NCBI GenBank assembly: GCA_963854735.1
Contig: OY978100.1
Span: 1,612,001-1,676,000 of the forward strand
Direction of reading: 5' to 3'
DNA from: Marvania coccoides
Taxonomy: Eukaryota; Chlorophyta; Trebouxiophyceae; Chlorellales; Chlorellaceae
DNA: 64,000 nucleotides
This document shows positions 30,965 through 42,089 of this stretch, one piece after another. Each line of letters opens with the position of its first letter. Within the stretch, counting starts at the first letter, position 1. Under the pieces are notes generated by a model. It saw only the letters and a program-made list of their open reading frames with translations, made no database searches and was not told the DNA's origin. The position numbers and the translations under genes were made by a program.

Positions 30965-32331
30965 GGCGGAGTTAGCCAAAAACAATGGCTGGGTCTTCTC
31001 CATTACAGATAATTTTCCGTTAAATTTTATAACTGATTTTTTTCCTTCGCGCTGTCACAGCGGCTCTGTCTGTCTGTTGCCAGATCGTTGGGTTAGTTTG
31101 TAGAAAATCAAATCCAATGAAAATACACCTCATAGCCACAATCTACAGAAGAATTGGAATCGGTCTTTGATTGTGGTACACTCGATCGATAAGTGACTGG
31201 ACGAGGGAAACCTTTTTTAGTACATACATACATACATACATTACAGGTTTAAAGTCCGCACAAAGAAGCAACTAAGGCAACATAGCAGACTGGCACCGAA
31301 GTGCAAGCAGAAATAAGAATAATAAATTGATGAATGAAAATGATAATGAAGAAAGACCAAAGAAAAACCAACCGCTAAAAGAAACAGAGAAAAAAATAAC
31401 AAGGAAAAGAAAAGAAAGGCTTATATCCAACCACGCAGCTTCAGTAGGAACTGTGCACCTACTATAGGCGTCCTCCCCCTGCGGTCTCTTTAAATCTTAT
31501 TTTTGTTGAGAAGACAGCTTAATTATCCTCGGTGCTTATTGGGCATATGAAAAAACCTCATTTGTTTTCCTCCTCTTTTTCCCGGCCATTTTGAGTATTT
31601 GTAAATTCCCAGGACCACCCCGCCGCCTTTGCACGGTCTCCTTAGGGCACTCCCCCCTAGGGCAGAGTATTTAACACGCCCGTCCAGTCCAGGCCTCCAT
31701 TCCATTTTCTTTTATGTCCTCGACGGCGTGTGTTCTTCCCCTCTCTGTGTGAGCAGAGCAAGTTTCATATTATCCATTCTGTTGTAAACTATTAATCATT
31801 GTAATTATGCATCGTTTTCACCTGAGAATCCGCCGGAGTGAGTGATTGGCTGTGCATGCATCAATGCAAAAACTCAACTTCAAATACCAACAAGCTATAA
31901 CGTCTTTGACGTTTTTTTTTTCATCCCGTGGTTCTTCGCCCACGCAGATACCACCCGCCTCCTCTCCTGTCGGCGCCCGCGGCTGCTCCCTGTCACAAGA
32001 AGTATGGCGCGCTTCTTCTTCTTCTTGTCCATTTTCTCCCTGCCAAAAGTAGATGCTGACCAAGGCAGCCACAGCGGACCTTTCAAAGCAGCATATTCGG
32101 GCTAAAAGGCTACCGGCAGCGCACGGAAGCGCCACGGGTGTTTATTCTTGGCGACGACAACAGTCTTTCGAAAAAGAGGAAACTGAAATGTTTTCCAAAA
32201 TGCCTATGTGCAGCAGCAGCTCATCACTAGTCATACCCAAACTCAAGTCTCAGTTTGGCGGCCTGCCGCCCTGGCCCATAGTAATCCTGCAATTTACAAC
32301 AGCGTTAGTTCATCATCCGAAGCAAGCAATT
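30965..32331. other. Repeat-rich spacer
   Basis: 1.37 kb. Contains one copy of the MITE-like repeat (31137-31212 and 31441-31556, split by 228 bp), a (TACA)5 run at 31221-31240 and a purine-rich block at 31300-31420. No gene seen. Confidence 0.6.
31137..31556 (-). repeat. MITE-like repeat, copy 1 (interrupted)
   Basis: 31137-31212 and 31441-31556 are together the reverse complement of about 36475-36670, with high identity (shared TCCAATTCTTCTGTAGATTG and GGATAATTAAGCT). The 228 bp between them, including the TACA run, are absent from the other copy. One terminal inverted repeat (the 31556 end) is recognisable; the other is missing, so this copy is truncated. Confidence 0.75.
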
Positions 32332-32955
32332 TCATACCAAAAAAAGCGCATTTCTGCTTGCCTGCAACACCCCATCTGGCTGAAAATTAAGCTGGGTGTA
32401 CAGCCCTATAGCTGCCTCGTTCGTTTCAGCCACGTGCAGCGTCATGCTGCCCACACTGCGCTCCTTTGAAGCCACGCCAATGGCCGCTTGCATGAGCGAT
32501 CGCCCCACGCCCTGCCGCCGCCACGCAGGCACCACCACGATCTTAGACACGTGCGCCACTAACCCAGTGGTCATTAACAACACGTAGCCAGCCACTTCTT
32601 CATGAAAAAGTTGATCTTTGGTGGCAGGGATGTCGCCAGTTTTGGCGTTGCGTGGCGCACCACCGTTGGGCTGTTCTCGATACAAATTTGGTGTTTGCTG
32701 CTGCACAGCGTGGCTGGCGACGGCGTACAGAGTGACGGCATTGCGGCGGCGGAGCTCGTCGGCGAGCGCTTCGCCCCAGCTTTCCGATTTTTTAAACAGG
32801 CGCTCTAACTTAACCAAGGCGGCAACGATATCGGCATCATTTTTGGTGAGCCTGCGAACGTCAAAGTTCGTCATTTTATTTTTATTGGATTTGAAAATCT
32901 TAGAGGAGGGGAAAGCGAAGTTCCGGGTATTTCTGCCCACCTCAGTGTTAACCAT
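32332..32955 (-). CDS. GNAT-family N-acetyltransferase
   Basis: Single minus-strand exon. The probable start is MTNFDVRRL at 32874 (180 residues); an upstream in-frame ATG at 32955 would add 27 residues. The GNAT acetyl-CoA fold is clear: VAGYVLLM, VSKIVVVPAWRRQGVGRSLMQAAI (Q/RxxGxG/A pyrophosphate loop) and MTLHVAETNEAAIGLYTQLNF. Substrate unknown: the HVxxxNxxAxxLYxxxxF pattern is shared with protein N-terminal and small-molecule acetyltransferases. Head-to-head with RMD5. Confidence 0.85.
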   Translation of the reverse strand: MVNTEVGRNTRNFAFPSSKIFKSNKNKMTNFDVRRLTKNDADIVAALVKLERLFKKSESWGEALADELRRRNAVTLYAVASHAVQQQTPNLYREQPNGGAPRNAKTGDIPATKDQLFHEEVAGYVLLMTTGLVAHVSKIVVVPAWRRQGVGRSLMQAAIGVASKERSVGSMTLHVAETNEAAIGLYTQLNFQPDGVLQASRNALFLV

Positions 32956-33227
32956 ATATGATTATACGCTCTTTGTATGCTGCGAAAAATAAAAATACAA
33001 CTTTGTGCTCAAGAAAACAATCGAAAAAATCGAAATCGACGAAAACAAGTTCCAAACTTTTCATTTAAATGCACATTCGAATTTTTTTTTGTGAATGCGA
33101 ACACAAAATATTGCTCTGGGTGCTGCAAGCAACGCGTGCATTTCAAGCGCCCTAAATAAAATTTTATATTGAATCCCAGCACAAAGGGTTCCCCTCTCTC
33201 CGTGTCCAATCGATCAGCCCTCCCCAA

Positions 33228-34629
33228 ATGGCCGACAACGCCCCTCTCGGCGCCATCGAGGCTGCCTTGGCGGAGGCCGAGCGCGTGGTGAAGCGCCAGA
33301 AGACGTGCGCCGCCCGCACCAGCGGGGCGCTCTACAAGGTCATCCACTACATAGAGACCGCCATAAAGACCCTGGCGGAAGACCCCAACACCGACACCGC
33401 AGCCACGGTCGCAGAGCTCACCGCAACCATCGCTGCCGCAGACCCCACCGCCCAGGTAACCCTAATTTTCAATTCCAACAAACAACAAGCACTGAGATGC
33501 CGGGATGAAGCTCGCTCAGCGACCCAAATCAAAGTTGCCATTTAAATTTTGTCATCAAATACTGGTAGTTAATTTTGAGTCTTATTACTACCAATTATTA
33601 CGCCCGCAGGTCGCCACCGATACCAAGGAACTTCACGGCGCAGTGGGCAGGCTAGGAAAGATTGTAGACAAGGAATTTTCCACCGACGTATGCGGCGCGC
33701 TGCGCCATATGGATCTGGACCGCCCCACTCTCGACCGCATCATCGCGCAGCACCTCTACCATGAAGGCGATTTTGCGGTCGCCGACGCCTTTGTTGCCGA
33801 AGCGAAAATCGAAGACGCGGCCGCTCTGAAGGCACCCTACGTGGCCATGCACGCGGTGCTGGAGCGGATGGGGCACGGGGACCTGAAACCAGCGCTGGAT
33901 TGGGCAGAGGCGCATAAGTACGAGCTGCGAAAGGGCGAAACCGCCGGCGGCAGCGGAAGCGTCAGTTTGGAGCCAAGTTCTCTGGAATTTAGCCTGCACC
34001 GGCTGGAGTTCCTGCAAAAGTTGGAGCGGGAGGGGCGGGGAGGGGCTTTGGCGTATGCTCGTGCTAATTTTCACTCTTTTTTTGCGGGGACAAAGGGCCG
34101 AGAAGTACAACGCCTGATGGGCGTGCTGTGCTACGAAAAGCGCGCCAAAACTCGGCCAGGGGGCCACACCGCGGGGCCCTACGCCGACCTGGCGGGTCCT
34201 CAGCTCTGGGCAGACGCTGCTAGGGAGTTTCGGCGGTGGTGCTGCGTGCTGCTGGGCCAAGCGGAGCACAGCCCGCTGCTGGTGACGGTTTCCGCGGGCG
34301 CGGCGGCGCTGCCCACGCTGCTGAAGCTCGCCGCAGTGGTGGCCAAGACCCAGCCTACCGCGGATTTAGCCGGCAGCAGCGCTGAGCTTCCAGTGGAGGT
34401 TCCGCTGGGCCGTGAATTTGTGTTTCACTCCATTTTCGCGTGCCCGGTGTCGCGGGAGCAGAGCAGTGAGGAGAATCCGCCCATGATGCTGCCGTGCGGG
34501 CACTGCATGGGCAAGCAGAGCGTGCTGCGGGTGGCCAAGTCATTGACGCGGGCGTTCAAGTGCCCATACTGCCCTGTGGAAGCCACGCTGCAGCAGTGCA
34601 TGCAGCTGCACCTGCCAGACATGAAATGA
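33228..34629 (+). CDS. RMD5/RMND5-like GID/CTLH E3 ligase subunit
   Basis: Exons 33228-33455 and 33610-34629 give 415 residues. N-terminal helical region, LisH-like segment (about 110-140, LDRIIAQHLYHEGDFAVADAFV), CTLH/CRA region through SLEFSLHRLEFLQKL...ALAYARANFHSFF and a C-terminal divergent RING (HSIFACPVSREQ...LPCGHCMGKQS...FKCPYCP). This arrangement is that of Rmd5/RMND5, a catalytic subunit of the GID/CTLH ubiquitin ligase. The RING lacks the full set of eight classical ligands, as in other Rmd5 proteins. Confidence 0.9.
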
Positions 34630-35449
34630 GGCTGGTATGAGAGTGGTGGTAATCTTGAAACGAAATGAAATGAATGCAGCTGTTGCTGCTGGGCGCTTGT
34701 GCCATTGATGCAATAGGGGCAGGTGGGAAGGTAGGGGAGGGGGGGTAGGTGGACGCTAGGTCACTACCTTCACCCATGATTTCATTTTTAAAGGGTTTCA
34801 GAAAGTCGTCGAGTGTAACTGTAGAGAGACAGGGTAGGAAAGGTGATAGACATTTCGAGCGAAGCCGGCGATTCCAATATCGTTGGCTGTAGACAGCCAA
34901 TTTCAACGGCAGAGCAATGGCATTGTAAGAAGGGCGCTCGATTTTCAAATGGGGTTTGAAAGTGGTGAAAAGCAGGGAATGGCCGTCCGTCCGGACGCGT
35001 GCGCACGGCACGCCCGCGCGAAAATGTATGCGGCGTACATTTTCAAAACGTCTCTCAATTCTGTGGGGTTGCTATTGTACGTATACGTACTTTTAATTTA
35101 TTGAAACACGTGAATTAATACCTTTCCAGCCGATTCTGCGTGTCGCTGAGTTTTTTTTTTTGGTAACTCTCTTCAACGTGCACGATGTTTTTTTGCCCTC
35201 ATTCTTGAAACGCAAAAGCCCAACACTCGGTCATTCATTGTCTGGAAGTGTTTTAATTATTGATACATCCACTCGGCTGCCTCCTATTCTCTCACACCTT
35301 GTCCGCTTTGACGTGGCCTGATTGCAGTTTTTTCTCTTTCCGTGGGTCTTGAGTAGCCAGCATTCTTTCTTATCCTTACCAACTCAGATGGCCTTCATCT
35401 TCTTCGGACCTTCCTCGTTTTGACGGTGCGAAAGGGCAAGCACTGGAGC
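34630..35449. other. Spacer
   Basis: 0.8 kb between two plus-strand genes, AT-rich with T runs. No gene seen. Confidence 0.5.
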
Positions 35450-36361
35450 ATGGAAACCAAAAGCGGCCGCGTTCCATTGGCTGTGACCCACCACCTGGAC
35501 CTCTCCTTCACCTCACCGTCGCTCGAAGACAAGTTTAGCATTTGGTTGCTGCAGCAACGCCGCGAGGTCCCTTGGTTTGAAGCAATACGTGTGGGCCTCA
35601 CAATCGCAGGCGTCTATCGTGCCACCCGCCTCCTTCTTTCTGGGGGCTCCGCCCAACTGCTGTACATCTTTCCACTGGCATTTTTCAACATCACGGATGC
35701 CTGGATGGCGCTGTCTTGCCGCGCGCCGTGGTGCTTTCGAGCTTGGCTTGCTGTCATTTGCGCCATCGTCAATATATCGTGCATCGCCCGTATTTATCAC
35801 CTCATCCTCCCAGAGTCTCCATTTGCGTCCATTTCACAGAGGGTAATCGCTTGTTTCATAGCTTCGTTCTGGCTGTTGATGCACTCTGGGCGTCGACTCC
35901 AAATGCCCTTTCGTTTCCACTATGTTCGACTCGTGGTGCAGACGATGGCGGTGCTGGCGCACACGCCCACAATGTGCTGCCACAGCTACGCCCTGCAGTG
36001 GCTTACGTCCGCAGCGCTTCGAATTTTTGCGCCGAGACACCTTCAAAACCAGACTGCGGAAGATCTGCACGTGGTGTGCACTGCAGGGCAATGTTTCATC
36101 ATAACCCTGTTTGGATTTGTGCTGGCATCGTTCATGTCCTTCAGAAATGAGCAGTGGCAGCGAAAGATATTTGTGCGGCATATTTTGGGGCGGCAAAGCA
36201 AAGACGCTGGGCCCAATGAGGAGGAGGAAGGCGATGAGGCATGGTGCGGCACGACGCACGTTGGTTTGAAGGATTATATGATTTATTTTGCAGCCCCTGG
36301 GGCGCTTTGCATGGCGGCGTTGAGCATTGAGATTGTGCATCACTGGGCAAGCACATCGTGA
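35450..36361 (+). CDS. Multi-pass membrane protein, unknown family
   Basis: Intronless, 303 residues from the first in-frame ATG (METKSGRVPLAV). Soluble N-terminus of about 40 residues, then roughly six hydrophobic segments, a basic loop (SFRNEQWQRKIFVRHILG), an acidic stretch (NEEEEGDEAW) and a last membrane helix. The segment order and the RNE/RNQ basic loop resemble the minus-strand gene at 2824-3778, so I infer a small lineage-specific family. No enzyme or transporter motif seen. Confidence 0.7.
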   Translation: METKSGRVPLAVTHHLDLSFTSPSLEDKFSIWLLQQRREVPWFEAIRVGLTIAGVYRATRLLLSGGSAQLLYIFPLAFFNITDAWMALSCRAPWCFRAWLAVICAIVNISCIARIYHLILPESPFASISQRVIACFIASFWLLMHSGRRLQMPFRFHYVRLVVQTMAVLAHTPTMCCHSYALQWLTSAALRIFAPRHLQNQTAEDLHVVCTAGQCFIITLFGFVLASFMSFRNEQWQRKIFVRHILGRQSKDAGPNEEEEGDEAWCGTTHVGLKDYMIYFAAPGALCMAALSIEIVHHWASTS

Positions 36362-36477
36362 TTTTCTTTATTTTGCGCCTGATGATCGACGTTTCTGTCC
36401 TTTTCGTCGGTTTTGGCGGAATTCTCGGCGCTGGGAGGCTGTATAATGCGTGATCGGCAGCATGCATCTGTTTTTTT

Positions 36478-36830
36478 TCATATGCCCGATAAGCACCGAG
36501 GATAATTAAGCTCAGTCTTGTTTCTCAACAAAAATAAGATTTAAAGAGACCCCAGGGGGAGGACGCCTATAGTAGGTGCACGGTTCCTACTCGGAGGTTT
36601 CCCTCGTCCAGTCACTTATCGAGTGTACCACAATCAAAGACCGATTCCAATTCTTCTGTAGATTGTGGCGTTGCCGTCGCAGTATGTGTAAAAAAAAATA
36701 TATGTTTTCAATGTTATTGTGTACTCTATCTTTCCAGAAACGCAATGTTTGTCCTCCCCCTGGGGACACTTTGTTTTTCTAAAACAAGACGAGCTTAATT
36801 ATCCTCCAAGCACACTAGGCATACGAAAAA
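36478..36830 (+). mobile_element. MITE-like element with about 90-bp imperfect inverted repeats
   Basis: The left arm (about 36478-36565) and right arm (about 36745-36830) are imperfect reverse complements sharing GGATAATTAAGCTC, GTCTTG and CCCCAGGGGGAGGAC. Total about 350 bp, no coding capacity. The left arm and centre recur in reverse orientation at 31137-31556. Size, inverted ends and dispersal fit a miniature inverted-repeat element; target duplication not identified. Confidence 0.7.
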
Positions 36831-36957
36831 CGTTTTTTTGGTTGTTGCTGTTGTAGTAGTTGTCAATAGTTCCCAAAAACATGATTTCCATTTTGGGGTA
36901 CACTGGGCATGGTGGCCGTCGTGAGCTATACAATACAGGCTCCTGGCTTCATTGCCA

Positions 36958-37018
36958 GGACCAAAGCTTGCCTCTCTGCTGTGTGGCCTTTGTTGCCGTC
37001 TCTCTGCGGAGTCTAAAC
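36958..37018 (+). repeat. 60-bp dispersed repeat, copy 2
   Basis: Matches 29861-29920 in the same orientation, from GGACCAAAGCTTGC to GAGTCTAAAC. Confidence 0.8.
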
Positions 37019-37588
37019 TCTCGTTCTTTGTGTTTGTATGTGAAACTCAGAAGGCAGGGGCCGAAGCCTTACTGTGGCAGGCATGGCACAGCAACTTGTG
37101 GGTCTCTTCGGGAGTGCTACTCGCGGTCCCAACTTTGTAGCAGCCGTTAACCAATACCCAAACCTGTAAACCTTTCTTGTGGTTGTGCCCGGATATGTTT
37201 TTCTCAGATAAAGAGTTTTTCTCAGACTAAGAAGCTTCCAATCTATCCGCCCTGGGCACGTGTCCTGCAAGTCGCAGGGGGACAATACACCACACAGACA
37301 TTTCAGTAATTTCAATAAACGAATAAATTGCATTCATATATACACATCACTAACCTTGCGACTCGCAAGGGCAGGCCCCCCCAACCCTCCCCCCCCCGCT
37401 GGGGAGCACGGTCTAATGATTTTCCCCCCATTGGGACGATAAACTTGGCAACTAGAGCGGAAAGACTGAACGGCAGGAAGTAAGATTCGGCAACGAGAAA
37501 TTGTGGAGCGGGCTGGTGTCTGCGGGGGCTTTTAAGGACTTAATTGGGGACATCAATCTGGGAACATCTAGGTGAATTGGGCACTGAA

Positions 37589-38682
37589 ATGGAGCAGGAA
37601 CAATACAACGATGGGCAGCCACAGACTATTGTGGAGATTCCGCACGGCGTAGGCTCGCCTGGTAAGTTTCGCCTTTTAATTCCTCCAGCACCTGCTGTCA
37701 ACCAGTACAACAGGAATTATTTCTCCCCCTGCAGGCCACCCGTCACAGCCAGGGCCGCAGTACAAGCGCGGGAGGGGGCGCTCGTTCTTCAAGGAGGGCC
37801 CGTCAAGGGGCGGATGCCAGGGTGAGTTGTGCCGTGTTATTTTTTATCCGTGGATTACCGACAGTTTTTTGCCAGCCTTAGGCTCAGCCCCTCTGCCCCA
37901 CACTGACCGACATTCACTCTGGATACTGCAGTGCCTGGCTGCGACCGGTCGCTTGCGGATCTGAAAGAATATTACAAGGTAATGCTCAGGGAATTGGTTG
38001 GTGTTGAATAAACGCTGCTGGGGTTGTTTTTTTTGCAGCCGTTTCTCATCCAATTCATAATTCCCGTATCTTTTCTGCAGAGATACAAAGTAAGGGCCTT
38101 CTATATTTGCCCCCTCAAGACCTCCGTTTCTCCTTCATTCTCTCCTGTAGTTTCTTCCAGCTAATACCGTTTCCTACTCGTTCCCTTTGTTCTTTCCTCC
38201 CTGTAGATCTGTCAGTACCACTTGGAGCTGAGCTGCATGGTGGTGGAGGGGCAGGCCATCCGGTTCTGCCAGCAGTGCGGCCACTTTCAGCTGCTAGACG
38301 ATTTTGACGGCGACCGTCGCTCCTGCCGAAAGAAGCTCGAAAAACACAACGGCAGGCGTAAGCTGGGGCGGCGGCTGGACCACATGCTGGCATCCAATAT
38401 TGGCAACGCCTCGGAGAGCGACACCGACGGCGGCGGCAGGCACGGCGGCAGCGGTCGCCTCCACAAAATGCGGCGTGTGTCCAACTCAGACCAGTACCTC
38501 TCTGGCCCGTCTGACAGCGCACTGGCCATCGGCGACATTCTGCACAACCTCGCTGCCGACTTCGACTTCATGCAGCAGCCTGCGATGCACGGAGGCATGC
38601 CGCCAGGTGTGACGGTGGGCAGTGGCAACGGTGGCATGCGGTTGCCGCCGAACAAGTACGGCGGGGCAGGCTGGCAACAGAC

Positions 38683-38719
<37 letters not shown>

Positions 38720-38907
38720 GGTGGAAACTACGGCAATCGGACGTACCAGCTGCCGCCCCACCTGCCGCCTCACCTGTCGCAGCATCACCATCAGGCGTAC
38801 CCCCGCCCTCTGCCGCCGTATGGAGGCCCATCCCTGCCCCCTATGTCGCTGGCTTCCCGGCCGTGGCAGCCTGCATATTGCAGCGGTGCTGGCTACCCCC
38901 CACCACC

Positions 38908-38940
<33 letters not shown>

Positions 38941-39769
38941 GCAGGGCGTGGGGATGATGCCGTCGTACCCGCGACCGCCGCTGCGCCCCGCGCCGACGCC
39001 TGCCGCCGCTGCGGGCCCCTCGGCGGTGCCGTTGGACACGCTGGAGCAGCTGTTGCGCAGGGGGGGCGGTGGTGGGATGGGATGGGGCCCTCATCCGCCC
39101 CCTCACGCGCCTGGTGCCTTTAGAAGCGCGTTTGCGCCTCCCGGCGGGGTGTCTGACGGGCGGGCAGGGCCTGCGCCTGGGTACAGGACGCCACAGCTCC
39201 AGCAGCGGCAGGGCAGCAACGCCACCAGCCTGCAAGGCATGCTGTCGCTGCTGCAGCAGCATCTGGGCGGGGACAGCGGTGGCGGCAGCAGCAAAGTTGC
39301 TGCCGCGCCCACCAGGCCGCCGCCGCCGCAGCTGCCTCAGCTGCAACAGAACTCCGGTTCGTTCCCGCCACCGCACCACCACCACCACGAACAGCAGCAG
39401 CAGCAGGGGCCCTCTCCCGCCCCGCTGCCGCGACCGCCCTCTACACAGCACGTTGCTACTGCTGCTGCTGCTGCTGCGTCTGCTGCTGGGCCTGAGGAAG
39501 CGGTGCTCTCCCACCCCCTCTATTCCTCCACCGCCACCGCCGTGAAGGAGGAGCCGCAGGACGACGCTCAACGAAACCACGAAGAGCAGCAGCAACAGCA
39601 GGAGAATGGGGGGCAGCAGCAGCTTGACGGGCCTGACATGGACCTACTGTGCCTGCTGAGCCAGCTGAGCCAGAGCGCCGCCGCGTCCGGACGCCAGCAT
39701 GTCGGCCCCCCGCCTCCCCAGCAGCCTCCGCCTCATGGAGGAGATCCTAATGCCTACCGTTACCAATGA
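37589..39769 (+). CDS. SBP-box (SQUAMOSA promoter-binding-like) transcription factor
   Basis: Five exons (37589-37661, 37735-37821, 37932-37978, 38081-38089, 38207-39769), 592 residues. The SBP domain begins at C52 (CQVPGC) and runs to about 125 with both zinc sites (CDRSLADLKEYYK-RYK-ICQYHLEL, RFCQQCGHFQLL) and the basic end RRSCRKKLEKHNGRRK that binds GTAC cores and acts as nuclear signal. Exon 4 is only 9 nt and codes RYK, replacing the RHK of plant SBPs: without it the first zinc site would lose its basic spacer. The remaining 460 residues are Gln, Pro, Gly and His-rich low complexity, fitting an activation domain. Several CAG runs (for example 38682-38718). Confidence 0.92.
38081..38089 (+). 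other. 9-nt micro-exon in the SBP domain
   Basis: AGATACAAA between a TTTTCTGCAG acceptor and a GTAAGG donor, flanked by introns of 102 and 117 bp. Supplies R-Y-K between the EYYK and ICQYH halves of the zinc-binding domain in phase 0. Confidence 0.8.
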
Positions 39770-40881
39770 GAGAAGAGAGAGTCGTAGTACGAGCAATGTT
39801 CCAGTTATTTTTTGCCAGCAGGACGTGCGCCTTCAATAATCTTTTGGAAATAGCGTCAAGTAATTCTAAATGTTCTTTTTACCCCATCTTCTCTTGGGAT
39901 AATCGATGATATCTGATTTTACAGCCAAGATGGTTTTCTGTTTCCTTTTAATGGAGTTCTCTTTTCGCTTTTTACTACGTATTTTCATGACGTTTATAAT
40001 TTCACAAGCTGATGAAGACAAAATAATTGACCAAGAAATAAGAAACGTAGGCGAAAAATATTTTTTTATTTCGTATACATTAAATGTGACATTTGCAGTA
40101 TTTTCAAGTGCTGTTTCTCGTTTCAAAATGGGATTGCAGTTTTTATCTTTCGGTGTGCGTTCTACTAGTAGTTCACGACTCGAGTGAGTGGCAAAAGGGA
40201 GAGGAAGCCTACTGTCTTCACCGTTTTCACTTTGCTGGCCTCTTTGCTGCCAGTCCTCTTTGTACCCATCTTCTGAAACCCATTTTTCTGTTTTTTATGT
40301 GTTAATAACGCGGCGATGGCAAGTTTTGTTTTGTCGCAAGCCCCTCATGCGCACCTTAATTCTTAGCCTCGTTTGTTTGCTGCTGATTGAAAATATTTTT
40401 GCAATGCGAATATCTGTAAATGTGCATATAGTCTTTCATGGACCGGAAATGATCTGCAAATGACCAACTGGCGTCTCCTTTCTTTATGGCAGGAAGACAA
40501 GGAGGCAACTCCTGAGGATTTCCTCGCGTTCGCTTCGACATTTTGGTGCTGTAAAAGCAGCGAAGCATAGAACAGCGTGCTCCTTTGCTGAATACCACTG
40601 CATGGGGGTGCCTGTCGAGGAGGGAGCGGCAGGTCGGCAGTCTGTTGCCTTTCGTGGTAGGGCAGTGAGCCGGAAAGGCGACGTCTGCGGGGGTTCTACC
40701 ATCCGTCAGGCCAGCATTCCATGCAGAAAGCCAAGTTTTGCCGCGATTTGCAGCCTGTATCGTGGCATGCATGACATGAGCTTGCACGCGTGGTGCAGTG
40801 CACCGCTTCAGAAACAACTGAAAAAAATCGCGGCAGATTAAATTAAGTATTAGATACGTGTTTTAAACGTATCCTTCGTTC
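39770..40881. other. Spacer without a supported gene
   Basis: 1.1 kb, AT-rich. A minus-strand frame at 40356-40817 shows no motif or coding-like base composition and is not called. Confidence 0.5.
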
Positions 40882-41566
40882 ATGGCTTTTGGGTGCCAGT
40901 CACTTTTCAAACCAAAAATCGAACCAATGAACAGCGTTTGTGGCCTTTTTTCCAGAAATACCACCGGATTTGCCGGCCCACGAGGGGCTTCCTCTCCAAG
41001 GAGGATTCTTCCTGCCTCCAGGAGTCGCGTCCTTCAACGCATCGAGTGCAAGAGTTTGGCGTTAGGCGACGTCGCGAAGCGTTCTGGAGCACTCATCTGC
41101 AGGTGCGTGCTCCAGGTTAAATCAAAAAAATTCTCACACGCTAAACTGCACAAAACCCAAACCAAACCCTGTTGATTTTTGCTCTGGTTCATTGATCAAA
41201 CCCTCCAAAACAATTTCAACCGCGCTTGTCCGCAGAATGCGCCACCTCTCCATCTCCCTTTTCACGAAGATGACCGAGCTCCCGCCCGAGGGCTCCACGT
41301 TGATGCCCAGGGAAGAGCAGTGCAATGTGCAGTCCCTCTGCAGAACTGCCCCGGCCCATGTCTGGGAAGAAAAATGCTCCCAGTGCGGGGGCGCGGGCCT
41401 CATCTCCATGAAGGGCTCTCGCGGCAGGAGGACGCTGGCCACCTGCCTCATCTGCGACGGCGTGGGTATCGTTCGCCACGTCTCTACAGAGCCTGAGTTT
41501 ACAGCGGAGGTGCTAACCATCGCAAGGCCGCCGCCAGTGATTAAAGCCGCTACCAAGCGGCTCTGA
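40882..41566 (+). CDS. DnaJ-type zinc finger protein, probably plastid
   Basis: Exons 40882-41102 and 41236-41566 give 183 residues (or 168 from a second ATG at 40927). The first about 60 residues are Arg/Ser-rich and could be a transit peptide. A pair of CxxCxGxG-like motifs (CSQCGGAGLI...CLICDGVGIV) forms one DnaJ-type zinc site, as in small plastid proteins of the BSD2/PSA2 type that act as redox or assembly helpers; only two of the four repeats are present. The last about 30 codons and stop are tandemly duplicated in the 3' flank. Confidence 0.75.
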
Positions 41567-41673
41567 TGATAAATGAATCATAGAGCCTGAGCTTGCAGCC
41601 GAGGTGCTGACCATTGCAAGGCTCCGCCAGTGCCTAAAGCCGCCCCCAAGCGGCTCTGGTGATCAACGAATCA
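41488..41673 (+). repeat. Tandem duplication across a stop codon
   Basis: Unit 1 (41488-41580) holds the last 26 codons, stop and 16 bp beyond of the DnaJ-zinc-finger gene. Unit 2 (41582-41673) repeats it with about 85% identity. In unit 2 the stop TGA has become TGG and small indels break the frame. Confidence 0.9.
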
Positions 41674-42089
41674 GCGTATCTTTAAGATGATAATGGTTGC
41701 ATGTTAATTTTAAAATTGATATCATATACACAGAACGTGTGTTACTATTTTTTTCAACGCCATACTCCATGAAATGAATGGTCCGAGGAATATTTACCCT
41801 CTTTATTTGAAACCCGTATCTTTTTTCAATCTTTCGCATGATATATAATCACCACAAACGCACCCCCTTCACTGTCTTTTTGAACGTGCATCCCAATTAA
41901 TGTTTTGTTGCTTTTAATCTGTTTATTTCTTTTTTCCTCTTCCTGCTCCTAGCTCGTTTTTTTCCTTCCTAGCGCTTTTGCCTCCCTCAAGCTTTTGCAT
42001 AAACCTTGTGTAACCACATGTGTGCCTTATAAACATATATCAATCTTAAGAGATGCGGTGTCATGCCGCATAAAAGTGCTAAGTAATAA
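41674..42089. other. Convergent spacer
   Basis: AT-rich, between the zinc finger gene and the DUF3598-like gene. No gene seen. Confidence 0.5.

Larger units (their letters stand above)
36362..37588. other. Repeat-rich spacer
   Basis: 1.2 kb with a MITE-like element (36478-36830), the 60-bp repeat copy 2 (36958-37018) and C-rich runs near 37375-37395. The 5' part of the SBP-box gene follows. Confidence 0.6.

Noticed and set aside
38486..39595. Minus-strand frame of 369 codons
   Set aside because: Shadow of the CAG-rich SBP-box exon; Leu runs are read-through of CTG repeats.
40356..40817. Minus-strand frame of 153 codons in a spacer
   Set aside because: No motif, no splice partners and mixed base composition; cannot be supported as a gene.
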